Source: Anaerolineae bacterium (GTDB lineage Bacteria > Chloroflexota > Anaerolineae > 4572-78 > J111). Taken from it: DNA of 45,941 bases. The position numbers and the translations under genes were made by a program. Location: assembly GCA_016926805.1 (NCBI GenBank), contig JAFGNV010000074.1:1-45941 (forward strand), in the 5' to 3' direction. Under the pieces are notes generated by a model. The model had not been told where the DNA came from. It saw only the letters and a list, made by a program, of their open reading frames with translations, and ran no database searches. Below are positions 6,461-14,038 of the stretch, piece by piece; position 1 is the stretch's first letter; the number at the start of each line of letters is the position of its first letter.

Positions 6461-8869
6461 TTAATCGGCGTCGAGTATTTCTCGCACCTTGCGGGCCAAT
6501 ACCTCTGAAGAAAATGGCTTCCCCAGGAAAGTCACCCCCGTACCTACCAGACCATGCTGGCTGAGAGCCTCGTTGGCATAGCCAGAAATATAAAGCACTT
6601 TCAAATCAGAAAACATCCGGGTTAAACGTTCGGCCAGCTCGCGGCCACTCATCTCGGGCATAATCACATCGGTCACCAGCAAATGGATTTTGCCCTGATG
6701 CTGCTGACATATCTGTAAAGCCTCATTGGGGTGACCCGCCTCCAGCACGGTATAACCCTGCCGCTCAAGGAATCTACGCGTAACCAATCTTACATTGACT
6801 TCATCCTCCACCAGTAAGATAGTTTCTGTACCTTCAAGAGAGGTGACCACTACGGGCGCAAGAGTTATCGTATCATCGGCATCTTCCGGAACGCGGGGCA
6901 GGAAAATTTTAAAAGAAGTACCCTGCCCCAATTCACTGTAAACCCAGATCAGGCCATTATTTTGGCGAACGATCCCATAAACAGTAGATAAACCCAGCCC
7001 GGTACCTTTGCCTTCCTCCTTGGTTGTAAAAAACGGCTCAAAGATATGAGATTGAGTTTCGGCATCCAGGCCAACGCCGGTATCAGCTACCAGGAGCATG
7101 ATGTAAGGGCCGGGGATTATTTCCAGGTGGTCCCGGGCATAAGTTTCGTCCAAATCAACATTGGCCGTTTCAATGATCAACCTGCCTCCCTGGAGCATCG
7201 CGTCACGGGCATTCACGACCAAGTTCATAAGCACCTGTTCCACCTGGCCCGAGTCAGCCTTAATAAGTCCCAATTTGGGATCAAGTTTAATGTTCAGCTC
7301 AATATCCTCGGAAATGAGCCGCCGCAGCATTTTCTGCAATCCGGCAATCACATCGTTAAGATTCAAAATCCTTGGTTGCACCGACTGTTTCCGGCTGAAG
7401 GCCAGGAGTTGATGCGTCAGCACCGCCGCTCGTTCGCCAGCTTCCTGAATTTGTTCAACCTCCCAACGCGCGGGATCTTGAGGATCGAGAAAACGTTGTA
7501 GCAACAACTCGCTATGGCCATTGATGATGGTTAAAATATTGTTGAAATCATGGGCCACTCCCCCGGCTAAACGGCCAATAGCCTCCATTTTTTGCGATTG
7601 GCGAAGCCGTTCTTCCAATTGCAAAACCCGGGTAATGTCGCGCTCGAGCGCCACATAATTAACGGCCAAATCATCCTCACTACGAACCGGAGTGATGGTG
7701 GCGTCTACGGTGTAAAAGGTGCCGTCCTTCTTTTTGTTGATAAAACGCCCATGCCAGACCGCCCCGCTGGAAATTGTATTCCACAGCTCTTTGTAGAAAT
7801 CGGGATCATGCCTGCCGCTTTGAAAAAGGCGTGGATTCTGGCCTATTATCTCCTCGCGGCTGTAACCGCTGACCTGTTCAAAAGCAGGATTGACGTAAAT
7901 TATCTTTCCCTCGGCGTCGGTGATAATTACACCGTCCACAGTCTGTTCAATGGCCGTACTCAAGCGCCGGTGTTGCTCATCAAGGCGGGCGCGAGCCAGA
8001 GCGCCGGCTACCTGGTCGGCCACGCTCCAGGCCAGGTTGACTTCTGTGGTTGAAAACGGGCGTGGTTCAGGAGCATACAGGCCCAAGCTACCAACAACAC
8101 TGTCTTCAACCATCAGCGGCAGCAATAACAGCGATACCGCCCCAGGCTTGCGCATCAGATCATGGTTGCCGGACAGACGGCGGTCGCTCTGGACATCGTC
8201 AACCACCAAAGGGGTATGATGTTTAAGCAAGTACTGAAACGCAGCGCTGCTATTTACGGGGATGATCTGGTTCAAACCGCTGGGCTGACCATTGGCCAGA
8301 TACTCTGCCACCACCATCGCTGCGGTTCTATCCTGATTCAACAGGGTGGCGGAGGCCAGAGGAAGGTCAAACGCCAGGGCCAATTCGCGACAGGCAATTT
8401 CCAGAATTGTTTCTGGCTCCCGGGTGGTAGCCGAGGTGGCAATAATCTGGTTGAGTAACACCAACTCCCGGTTGCGGCGCTGAATTTCCTCCTCGGCTCG
8501 TTTCAATCTGGTGATGTCACGTGAAACCACCACCGCATGCGAAACAGCGTGATTGTGATCATAATAAGGATAATAGGCCACATCAAAGCAGCGCAAGCCT
8601 CGATCGGCAACCTCAAACCAACCTTGATAATGGACCTCTTCTCCAGCAAAACATCTGTCCAAACAGGGTTTGATTTGAGTCAAATATCGTTCCTCACCCC
8701 AAATGTCAGCCAGAGACCTGCCGATTATTTCGGCTTGAGTTTTGCCGTTTGCCTGACAGTGCGCCTCGTTGACAGCCACATATCGATAATCCTTGTCAAT
8801 CAGGGTCATAAAATCTTTCGATGTGTTGACAATGAATTCGTATCGTTTTGTCAACTCTTCGTCGTTCAT
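6461..8869 (-). CDS. Hybrid sensor histidine kinase PAS-GAF-PAS-HisKA-HATPase-REC
   Basis: An 802-residue soluble kinase without transmembrane segments. In order: PAS (about 8-125), GAF (about 145-295), PAS with PAC (about 300-425), HisKA with phospho-His440 in VAHDFNN, HATPase (about 540-660; N-box NLVVNARDAM, G1 DTGVGL, TTKEEGKGTGLGLS lid), and a C-terminal receiver with acceptor Asp734 (TDVIMPEMSG). The HDFNNIL H-box and the domain order match the hybrid kinases that pass phosphate internally to their receiver. It is the only complete kinase in the window, so it is the natural phosphate source for the receivers and orphan His-containing modules nearby. The signal is probably cytoplasmic (redox, small ligand); which one cannot be read from sequence. 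A 127-bp gap separates it from the GTPase gene downstream. Confidence 0.95.
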   Translation of the reverse strand: MNDEELTKRYEFIVNTSKDFMTLIDKDYRYVAVNEAHCQANGKTQAEIIGRSLADIWGEERYLTQIKPCLDRCFAGEEVHYQGWFEVADRGLRCFDVAYYPYYDHNHAVSHAVVVSRDITRLKRAEEEIQRRNRELVLLNQIIATSATTREPETILEIACRELALAFDLPLASATLLNQDRTAAMVVAEYLANGQPSGLNQIIPVNSSAAFQYLLKHHTPLVVDDVQSDRRLSGNHDLMRKPGAVSLLLLPLMVEDSVVGSLGLYAPEPRPFSTTEVNLAWSVADQVAGALARARLDEQHRRLSTAIEQTVDGVIITDAEGKIIYVNPAFEQVSGYSREEIIGQNPRLFQSGRHDPDFYKELWNTISSGAVWHGRFINKKKDGTFYTVDATITPVRSEDDLAVNYVALERDITRVLQLEERLRQSQKMEAIGRLAGGVAHDFNNILTIINGHSELLLQRFLDPQDPARWEVEQIQEAGERAAVLTHQLLAFSRKQSVQPRILNLNDVIAGLQKMLRRLISEDIELNIKLDPKLGLIKADSGQVEQVLMNLVVNARDAMLQGGRLIIETANVDLDETYARDHLEIIPGPYIMLLVADTGVGLDAETQSHIFEPFFTTKEEGKGTGLGLSTVYGIVRQNNGLIWVYSELGQGTSFKIFLPRVPEDADDTITLAPVVVTSLEGTETILLVEDEVNVRLVTRRFLERQGYTVLEAGHPNEALQICQQHQGKIHLLVTDVIMPEMSGRELAERLTRMFSDLKVLYISGYANEALSQHGLVGTGVTFLGKPFSSEVLARKVREILDAD

Positions 8870-9090
8870 TATTTTATGTCCTATATCCCACCGCTAGAAA
8901 GACTTTCAGCCCAGATACAAACTCCAAACCTTTTCTAAGACGCTTCTATCCATTATCAACTGCCGACATGTCCAGGACACTCCTTACAACAATTGTTATG
9001 GACTTAGTTGCTCCCGGCGGCAGAAGAAGCTTACTTATATTTATATATAATGTATCACAGATAAAACAATGGGGTCAATAGGAGTTTAGA

Positions 9091-9807
9091 TTATCGCGGC
9101 AACTCAGATGAGTGTTTCAATTCCTGGCGTAAGGCTGCCTCGACATCTATCATAGAAGTTTGATGGTGATAAGGGATTTGCCTCACCTCGGTGACTTGCT
9201 GCAAGATACGCATCACGGTTTCGATCTGTCCAACGCTGTTCTGCCCATCCTGAACAATCTTTGCCAGCATCAAACGATCGAGTGATTCTTGTTGCAGACT
9301 CTCTTGCAGGAGACTCAAATTTCCGGTTAAGGTCATCAGGGGATTATTGATGTAGTGGGATAGGGTAATTGCTGTTTGCCGAACTGTTTCAACCGCAATG
9401 TCATTGTCGGTTTGCGGCTCCTGGTCACAAGTTAGCTGCTTTGGTTGTAGCGCGCGGTTTATGGCCTGCTGCGCCTCCTCAAAGGTGAAAGGTTTGATCA
9501 AATAATCGCTCACCCCCAGCCGAAAGGCCTCGACCGCAACACTTTCGCAGCCATCCGCCGTCATAAAAATCACCGGAACCAGACAATTATTCCGGCGCAA
9601 AATTCTCAGTATTTCCAAGCCGGTTGTACCGGGTAGATTCATATTGAGCATCATTAGATCAGGGTTATGAGTAAAATTCATGGTCAGGCCGCCGGGGCCA
9701 TCAACCGCGTACATCACCCTGTAACCCAAGGGATACAACATCGACTCCTTTAACGTGTCGACAAATTCAGCACTATCATCGATAACCAAAACGGTTTTAC
9801 CGGCCAT
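9091..9807 (-). CDS. Receiver (Asp to Asn) fused to orphan HisKA-like dimerisation domain
   Basis: A 238-residue protein. Residues 1-120 are a receiver with Asp10-Asp11, Thr83 and Lys105, but the phospho-acceptor position is Asn55 (MMLNMNLPG where LLDxxLPG is expected; the codon AAT was checked). It therefore cannot be phosphorylated in the normal way and may be locked or act as a pseudo-receiver. Residues about 140-230 resemble a kinase dimerisation and phosphotransfer helix pair with His151 (LSHYINNPLMTL), Tyr replacing the usual acidic residue after His. No HATPase domain follows. It might dimerise with or accept phosphate from the hybrid kinase, in the manner of Spo0B or an HPt; this is inference. 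It lies 221 bp upstream of the kinase on the same strand. Confidence 0.8.
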   Translation of the reverse strand: MAGKTVLVIDDSAEFVDTLKESMLYPLGYRVMYAVDGPGGLTMNFTHNPDLMMLNMNLPGTTGLEILRILRRNNCLVPVIFMTADGCESVAVEAFRLGVSDYLIKPFTFEEAQQAINRALQPKQLTCDQEPQTDNDIAVETVRQTAITLSHYINNPLMTLTGNLSLLQESLQQESLDRLMLAKIVQDGQNSVGQIETVMRILQQVTEVRQIPYHHQTSMIDVEAALRQELKHSSELPR

Positions 9808-9976
9808 ACTTTCTTATCCCCAGGAACAATAGAGAAAGAAGGGCAAGCGTTTCATCATCCTAAATGAGAGGCAGTCGGCAGCAACCCGACCAAAGGCATC
9901 GAGTATCCACACCCACCAGACATTTGCCCGGTTGGTTCATTTCGCTTTTATCTGCCCTGATTTTTGCCGATATTCA

Positions 9977-10168
9977 TCAACCAAGCAAAGTCTGAAGTAA
10001 AAGAATGGCCGCCCCGACCACTCCTCCGGTCAGCAGAAGATAGGCGCCCAGGCAGGCGATAATCGCCAACGTCAAAACCGCTTTTTTCAACGATTTGGGC
10101 CAGGTGTACATCGGCGGTACTGAAACCAGAGGCATTCTGAGATAATTGGAAACGTGTAACATTTGCAT
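9977..10168 (-). CDS. Small membrane protein, 63 residues
   Basis: ATG 10168 has AAAGGAG 8 bp upstream, a strong ribosome site that picks this frame over a longer overlapping one. The N-terminal 25 residues are polar. From about residue 28 there is one long hydrophobic stretch broken by glycines (LTLAIIACLGAYLLLTGGVV) that could form one kinked or two short membrane helices. No family recognised. It lies between the two orphan dimerisation-domain genes on the same strand, spaced 47 bp from the upstream one, so it could anchor or sense for them. That is inference from position only. Confidence 0.6.
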   Translation of the reverse strand: MQMLHVSNYLRMPLVSVPPMYTWPKSLKKAVLTLAIIACLGAYLLLTGGVVGAAILLLQTLLG

Positions 10169-10215
10169 GGTGGGGTCTCCTTTGACCTTTCTTCATTTTC
10201 TAATAACTCAACTCT

Positions 10216-10566
10216 TTAATTCACCGGACCAGTAGGCAAGACAGGTTTATAATTAACCATCAAATCAATTCCTTTGATAATCTCGTGCATATACTCAACC
10301 TGTCTCATAATTTTGTTCAGGTCTTTAGCCAGGGGGCTATCGGAGTCAATCTGAAGCAGCAACGAAGCGCTCAAATCCAAAACAATCTCCATCGGTCGCT
10401 TCAGCTCATGAGCGCCCGTATCAATAGCCAATAAGGTAGCTTCCGCCTCTTTAATTTTGTCTTCAATTTTCTCCAGATCCGGCTCAAGCAGTTGTCGCCA
10501 GGGTGGCGGGGCAGGTGGTTTTTTCCCTTCCTTCAAAAAGTCGATTTCGATGAGGGTTTCGTACAT
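10216..10566 (-). CDS. Free-standing HisKA-like (DHp) domain protein
   Basis: A 116-residue soluble protein with AGGAG upstream of ATG 10566. After a Pro-rich N-terminal stretch (KKPPAPPPW), residues about 28-100 are two long amphipathic helices with an H-box-like AHELKRPMEIVLDLS motif around His53, close to the HELxxPL consensus of histidine kinases. No ATP-binding domain follows, and none lies in the next gene. It could be a phosphotransfer or dimerisation partner, or a decoy for a kinase. It shares the island with a similar orphan module at 9091-9807. Assignment rests on the motif and helix pattern, so moderate. Confidence 0.6.
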   Translation of the reverse strand: MYETLIEIDFLKEGKKPPAPPPWRQLLEPDLEKIEDKIKEAEATLLAIDTGAHELKRPMEIVLDLSASLLLQIDSDSPLAKDLNKIMRQVEYMHEIIKGIDLMVNYKPVLPTGPVN

Positions 10567-10717
10567 GGTTCGCTCCTATCTGATGGCTCACTTTTTCGTT
10601 TTTCTACTCCCATAGCCTGCTTTCACCCAAAAACGTGACTTCATCATTACTATAGCAGGTTTTAGGATGAATGGCGGTTGGGAAAAGTTAGCAAAAGTTG
10701 GCTCAGCTAACAAAAAA

Positions 10718-10745
10718 GGGTGACCCTGAGCCACCCATTTTTGTC
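10718..10745 (-). terminator. Terminator after OmpR-type regulator
   Basis: On the minus strand, GGGTGGCTCAGGGTCACCC is followed by six T residues. The stem is 5-7 bp. It lies about 20-50 bp past the stop of the regulator at 10767. Confidence 0.55.
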
Positions 10746-10766
10746 TGAATGAGGTAAAACGCCGAT

Positions 10767-11552
10767 TTATTCGCCGCGCCACAAATAGCCCTTATGGCGC
10801 ACAGTTTTGATGCAACGAGGACAGGACGGGTCGTCCTCTATTTTGCGCCGCAGGTGATGGATATGCCATTTCACAATGTCGCGGGCTTCAGTTTCTTCCG
10901 CATTATAACCCAGCGCACAATTCACCAACTCGCGTGGCGAAAGCGGCTTGGGCGCTGCCTTGACCAGGCACACCAGCAAATCAAATTCAGCCGTGGTCAA
11001 GTCTAGCGGTTTGTTACCCATCATTGTCTGGCGATGGTGACAATCAATCACCAGGTTACCGGAGCGAACAAATCGCTGGTCGGTGGGGGGAGGTTCCATC
11101 TGCTCAGTCTCAGCATCAAACTCGCTCAACGTTTGGCGCAATCGCTCAAATTGCGAAAACATCCGCTGCCGTCGAACCACTCGCTGCCGGTATTGTAGCC
11201 CGTCCCGGACTCGTTGCCGGATCATGTCGGGCGCAATAGGTTTAAAGAGATAATCAAATGCCCCCAGACGCAAGGCATCAACCGCACTCTCCACCGAACT
11301 GTAAGCGGTAAGGATGATAACCACTATATCCGGGTCTAATTTCCGGGCCGCTTGAAACACAGTCAGCCCATCAATAGGCGTCATGTGCAGGTCGAGCAAC
11401 AACAAATCATAAGCGGCCTCGGTCAATTTCCTGATGGCATCCAGGCCATTATCTACGCTATCAAGGTTGAAATCCTCGTCCTGTAAGGTCCGCTCCAACA
11501 CGTAACGCACCCCAGGTTCATCGTCAACAATCAAAACTCGCGGCGGATTCAT
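10767..11552 (-). CDS. OmpR/PhoB-type response regulator
   Basis: A 261-residue DNA-binding regulator. The receiver (about 4-120) keeps Asp10-Asp11, acceptor Asp54 (LLLDLHMTP), Thr in ILTAYSS and Lys in LFKPI. A basic, coiled-coil-like linker (about 122-160) leads to a C-terminal winged helix (about 165-258) with LDLTTAEFDLLVCLV, ARDIVKWHIHHLRRKIEDD and the final GYLWRG hairpin typical of Trans_reg_C. ATG 11552 has an AGAGGAAAG ribosome site. No kinase is adjacent; the nearest is the hybrid kinase 2 kb downstream on the same strand. The linker is longer than usual for OmpR proteins. Confidence 0.92.
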   Translation of the reverse strand: MNPPRVLIVDDEPGVRYVLERTLQDEDFNLDSVDNGLDAIRKLTEAAYDLLLLDLHMTPIDGLTVFQAARKLDPDIVVIILTAYSSVESAVDALRLGAFDYLFKPIAPDMIRQRVRDGLQYRQRVVRRQRMFSQFERLRQTLSEFDAETEQMEPPPTDQRFVRSGNLVIDCHHRQTMMGNKPLDLTTAEFDLLVCLVKAAPKPLSPRELVNCALGYNAEETEARDIVKWHIHHLRRKIEDDPSCPRCIKTVRHKGYLWRGE

Positions 11553-11714
11553 AACTTTCCTCTGCTCAAGGCCTCGAGGTGAGGGGGAAAAAGATGATGT
11601 TGCGCCAGAAATCTCGGCTTCCTTGCCATGTTAGCATGCCCCGCTAAAAACGCAATCCCCAATAGGGTGAATTTTGAGTCGCCATCTTTGCATGGCCAAA
11701 CACTTCAAAAACCA

Positions 11715-11743
11715 TTGACACCAAACCAACCTTATGGTAAAGT
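11715..11743 (+). promoter_or_regulatory. Sigma70-type promoter for C39-like gene
   Basis: TTGACA (11715-11720), a 17-bp spacer, then TAAAGT (11738-11743). Perfect -35 and 4-of-6 -10. The predicted transcript starts near 11750, about 27 nt before TTG 11777. Confidence 0.65.
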
Positions 11744-11776
11744 TTAGCATATTATGTAATGTAAGGATGCAGAGAA

Positions 11777-12706
11777 TTGTTCAGTCCAAGCTCGCCACCC
11801 TGGAAACGCCTGTTAATTGGTATCCTGCTCACCGACCTCCTGATTATTGCTGGCCTATTTTACTTTTTCACGGCCACCAGCCTGGCCACAATTCCCACAC
11901 CCTTGCCGCCAACCGCCGTGGCGTTGGGGCCAACTCCAACCGCAACCATCGAACCCTGGGCAGGCCCTCCCCCCCAGCCATCGCCCACGGCTACGCGTTT
12001 TCTGGGGCCTTCCACTCCCATACCCACCAATGTTTTGGCGGCAAGCGGCTTCCCGCCCGGTTTTACGCCAACTCCTCGTCCCACCCGCGAGCCGATTTAT
12101 ATTTCGCTACCTCAGATTTTTCCGGTCAGCGGCGGGTCTGTTGATGTGCCGGTGGTGAACCAGATTCTCTATCCCGAGCCTTTCTTCGCCCCGGGTACCA
12201 ACAGCGCCTGTGGTCCGGTAGCCCTTTATGCCGCGGCTTACGGGCTAGGCGTAGGCGTTGATTATGGCCGTCTCCGCAACATCGCTGTTAGCCATGGATT
12301 TGGCTCTGCCGGCATCTCCAGGTGGGGAATGGTCAACACTATTGTTACCCTCAACCACGAATTAGGCAGTCCTTTAACCATTGAGTCCGGCGACCACTAT
12401 AGCCTGAAAGATTTAATCAGACATCTCCGCCAGCAAAGCGTGGTGGTTGTGCTGGTGTACGTGCGCAAAGAAAATGGGCAGTATCGTCTAACAACGGACG
12501 AACCGGGCGCGGTTGGTCATTTCCTGCTGGTGGAGCGAATCAATACGCAGACCAAACGGGTGACATTTGCCGGTTCCACCTTGGGCATGGCTGAAGTGTC
12601 GCTACGGGATTTTATCCAATCCTGGACGAACAATCCTCAAGCTCTTTCTTCTTCAGGAAATGAACATGCCCAAAGTTGGGCGCTCATTCTTAAACGTAAC
12701 CCCTAA
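11777..12706 (+). CDS. Membrane-anchored C39-like cysteine peptidase family protein
   Basis: TTG 11777 is chosen because AAGGA lies about 9 bp upstream and a promoter precedes it. Residues about 10-32 are a membrane helix with basic residues before it, then a Pro/Thr-rich tether (about 38-108) and an outer domain. The domain has TNSACGPVAL with candidate nucleophile Cys145 and GAVGHFLLVERI with candidate His248, the arrangement of the C39-like/papain-type Peptidase_C39_2 family. Full catalytic activity and the substrate cannot be judged. No leader-peptide substrate or ABC exporter is adjacent, so bacteriocin processing is unlikely; a cell-surface hydrolase role is more plausible. The tether resembles those of the two lipoproteins near the left end. 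Confidence 0.75.
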   Translation: MFSPSSPPWKRLLIGILLTDLLIIAGLFYFFTATSLATIPTPLPPTAVALGPTPTATIEPWAGPPPQPSPTATRFLGPSTPIPTNVLAASGFPPGFTPTPRPTREPIYISLPQIFPVSGGSVDVPVVNQILYPEPFFAPGTNSACGPVALYAAAYGLGVGVDYGRLRNIAVSHGFGSAGISRWGMVNTIVTLNHELGSPLTIESGDHYSLKDLIRHLRQQSVVVVLVYVRKENGQYRLTTDEPGAVGHFLLVERINTQTKRVTFAGSTLGMAEVSLRDFIQSWTNNPQALSSSGNEHAQSWALILKRNP

Positions 12707-12754
12707 GCCCATAGCACCTGTAATGCCACCGTATTTTCACAGTACCTAAACGAT

Positions 12755-12785
12755 AAAATTCTTGCCCATTGAGCAAGAAATTTTA
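12755..12785. terminator. Bidirectional-looking hairpin
   Basis: AAAATTCTTGC and GCAAGAAATTTT flank a 7-nt loop, with A and T runs at either side. It lies about 50 bp after the C39-like gene stop and would end that transcript. Confidence 0.5.
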
Positions 12786-12916
12786 CCCCAGAGGCACGGA
12801 GAAGACTGAAGAGAATGCTGAGGATAAAAACTAAAAAAAACGCTGTGTTCCCTGTGTCTCAGTGGTTAATACTTTTCGGTTCCGGCTCGCCCAAGTTAGG
12901 AATTTGCCCCTTAAAA

Positions 12917-12944
12917 TTGACACCGCCTCCATTCGTGGTACATT
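12917..12944 (+). promoter_or_regulatory. Sigma70-type promoter for VTT protein
   Basis: TTGACA (12917-12922), a 16-bp spacer, then TACATT (12939-12944). A transcript would start near 12951, about 29 nt before the proposed CTG start at 12980. This supports the longer N-terminus proposed for that gene. Confidence 0.55.
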
Positions 12945-12979
12945 TATCTGCATCACTTGTTAAATTAAGGAAGTAAACC

Positions 12980-13603
12980 CTGACCGAACCAATCACGGCT
13001 GTTGAGCCATTACCCTCCCCGCCTCCTACTAAAAAACGTCAACGACTAACCGGCTGGCAAATCTTGGGTCGGGCAACAGCTATTCTGCTGGCCCTTGGCA
13101 TTACAGTAACCATTGCCGTTCTTGGCTCCCAAATAGAAATTCAACAACTCAGAAAGTATGGCTACGTTGGCGTGTTTATGGCCAGCCTCATCAGCAATGC
13201 CACGATTGCGTTGCCGGTACCTGGCTTGGCCGTAACCGTTGGCACTGCCGCCGCCTTATCGAACGAATGGTGGCTGGTAGGACTGGTCGCCGGTATCGGC
13301 GAGGCGCTGGGCGAAACAACCGGCTATCTGGCCGGTTTTGGCGGCAAAGCCATTATTGAAAACCGGCGGTTGTACACTCGCCTCCGGTATTATATGGAAA
13401 ACCACGGCATGCTGACCATTTTTGTGCTGTCGGCCATCCCTAACCCTCTGATCGACCTGGCCGGGATCACTGCCGGCGCATCGGGCTATGGTTTTCATAA
13501 ATTCATTCTGGCGGCCTGGTTGGGTAAAACGGTAAAAACATTGGCTTTCGCCTGGGCCGGGGTGCAATCCATCAGTTGGCTCAGTTGGTTCTTGACGGGA
13601 TAA
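12980..13603 (+). CDS. VTT/DedA-like (SNARE-associated) membrane protein, probable CTG start
   Basis: A membrane protein of about 207 residues in the VTT (DedA/TMEM41-type) group. It has several hydrophobic helices and the central GEALGETTGYLAGFGG segment, then FVLSAIPNPLIDLAGITAGA, matching the family's re-entrant loop motif (E...GY.GR.G and P...P). Family members act in membrane lipid scrambling or transport. The first standard start is TTG 13064, but it lacks a ribosome site and falls at the edge of the first helix. The frame stays open up to CTG 12980, with AAGGAAG at 12967-12973, 6 bp before it, and gives a plausible soluble N-tail (TEPITAVEPLPSPPPTKKRQ). An in-frame stop lies at 12974. 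I favour CTG; TTG 13064 is the alternative. Confidence 0.8.
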   Translation: MTEPITAVEPLPSPPPTKKRQRLTGWQILGRATAILLALGITVTIAVLGSQIEIQQLRKYGYVGVFMASLISNATIALPVPGLAVTVGTAAALSNEWWLVGLVAGIGEALGETTGYLAGFGGKAIIENRRLYTRLRYYMENHGMLTIFVLSAIPNPLIDLAGITAGASGYGFHKFILAAWLGKTVKTLAFAWAGVQSISWLSWFLTG

Positions 13604-13607
13604 CCGC

Positions 13608-13636
13608 TTGACATCCTCTCCCACCTCGGTTATACT
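13608..13636 (+). promoter_or_regulatory. Consensus sigma70-type promoter for valS leader
   Basis: TTGACA (13608-13613), exactly 17 bp, then TATACT (13631-13636). It is the best promoter in the window and overlaps the very end of the VTT gene region. Transcription would begin near 13643 and cover the T-box leader. Confidence 0.8.
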
Positions 13637-13642
13637 ATAGCT

Positions 13643-13970
13643 CAACTATCGGGGACAATGGCGATTCCCATTGCGCCCCATTTTATTCTTTAAAGACGCC
13701 GAACAGGAGGAGTAGGCGGTCTGAGGCTGACAGAGAGGCAAGGTGACCCGCTGCAAGCCTTGCTCAGTTATCGCCGTTGAACGTAGCCTGGGAGTTGGGT
13801 AGCTGAAATAGAGTCAGAGTAGGTTACCCCGGGTTCGCCCGTTATCGCAATGTGAGAGGCCGGGTTTTCTCTTGAACGTTTTACGTTCACCGGAAACCCG
13901 GCAATCAAGGTGGTACCGCGAAATGGCAATTCCTTTCGTCCTTGAGGATGGAAGGGATTTTTGTTTTGGG
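13643..13970 (+). ncRNA. T-box leader (valine), upstream of valS
   Basis: A T-box riboswitch that should sense uncharged tRNA-Val and let transcription continue into valS. Visible parts: a Stem I region (about 13695-13800) with an AGTA internal motif and, on the 3' side, GAAC followed by GTA at 13783-13785, a valine codon and the likely specifier; a long Stem III-like hairpin (13860-13901, CCGGGTTTTC with GGAAACCCGG, topped by GAACGT/ACGTTC); the T-box sequence AAGGTGGTACCGCG at 13907-13920 whose TGGN segment pairs with the tRNA acceptor end; and a terminator. The specifier choice is inferred from position and agrees with the downstream gene. Confidence 0.9.
13930..13970 (+). terminator. T-box regulated terminator
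   Basis: TTCCTTTCGTCC (13930-13941) pairs with GGATGGAAGGGA (13946-13957) around a TTGA loop and is followed by TTTTTGTTTT. It overlaps the sequence needed by the antiterminator just downstream of the T-box, as expected for a transcriptional T-box switch. Confidence 0.8.
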
Positions 13971-14038
13971 AGGGAAAACACCAGGGCAAGCTCTGGTCTC
14001 CGTTTTTTGAATCAATATAAATTTCTGGAGTTGCTAAC

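Noticed and set aside
9948..10196. 82-codon frame overlapping the small membrane protein
   Set aside because: Hydrophilic, no pattern; the AAAGGAG site and hydrophobic segment favour the 63-codon frame at 9977-10168.
11777..12706. Bacteriocin-processing C39 peptidase
   Set aside because: No ABC exporter domain, no double-glycine precursor peptide nearby; the tethered form suggests another role.
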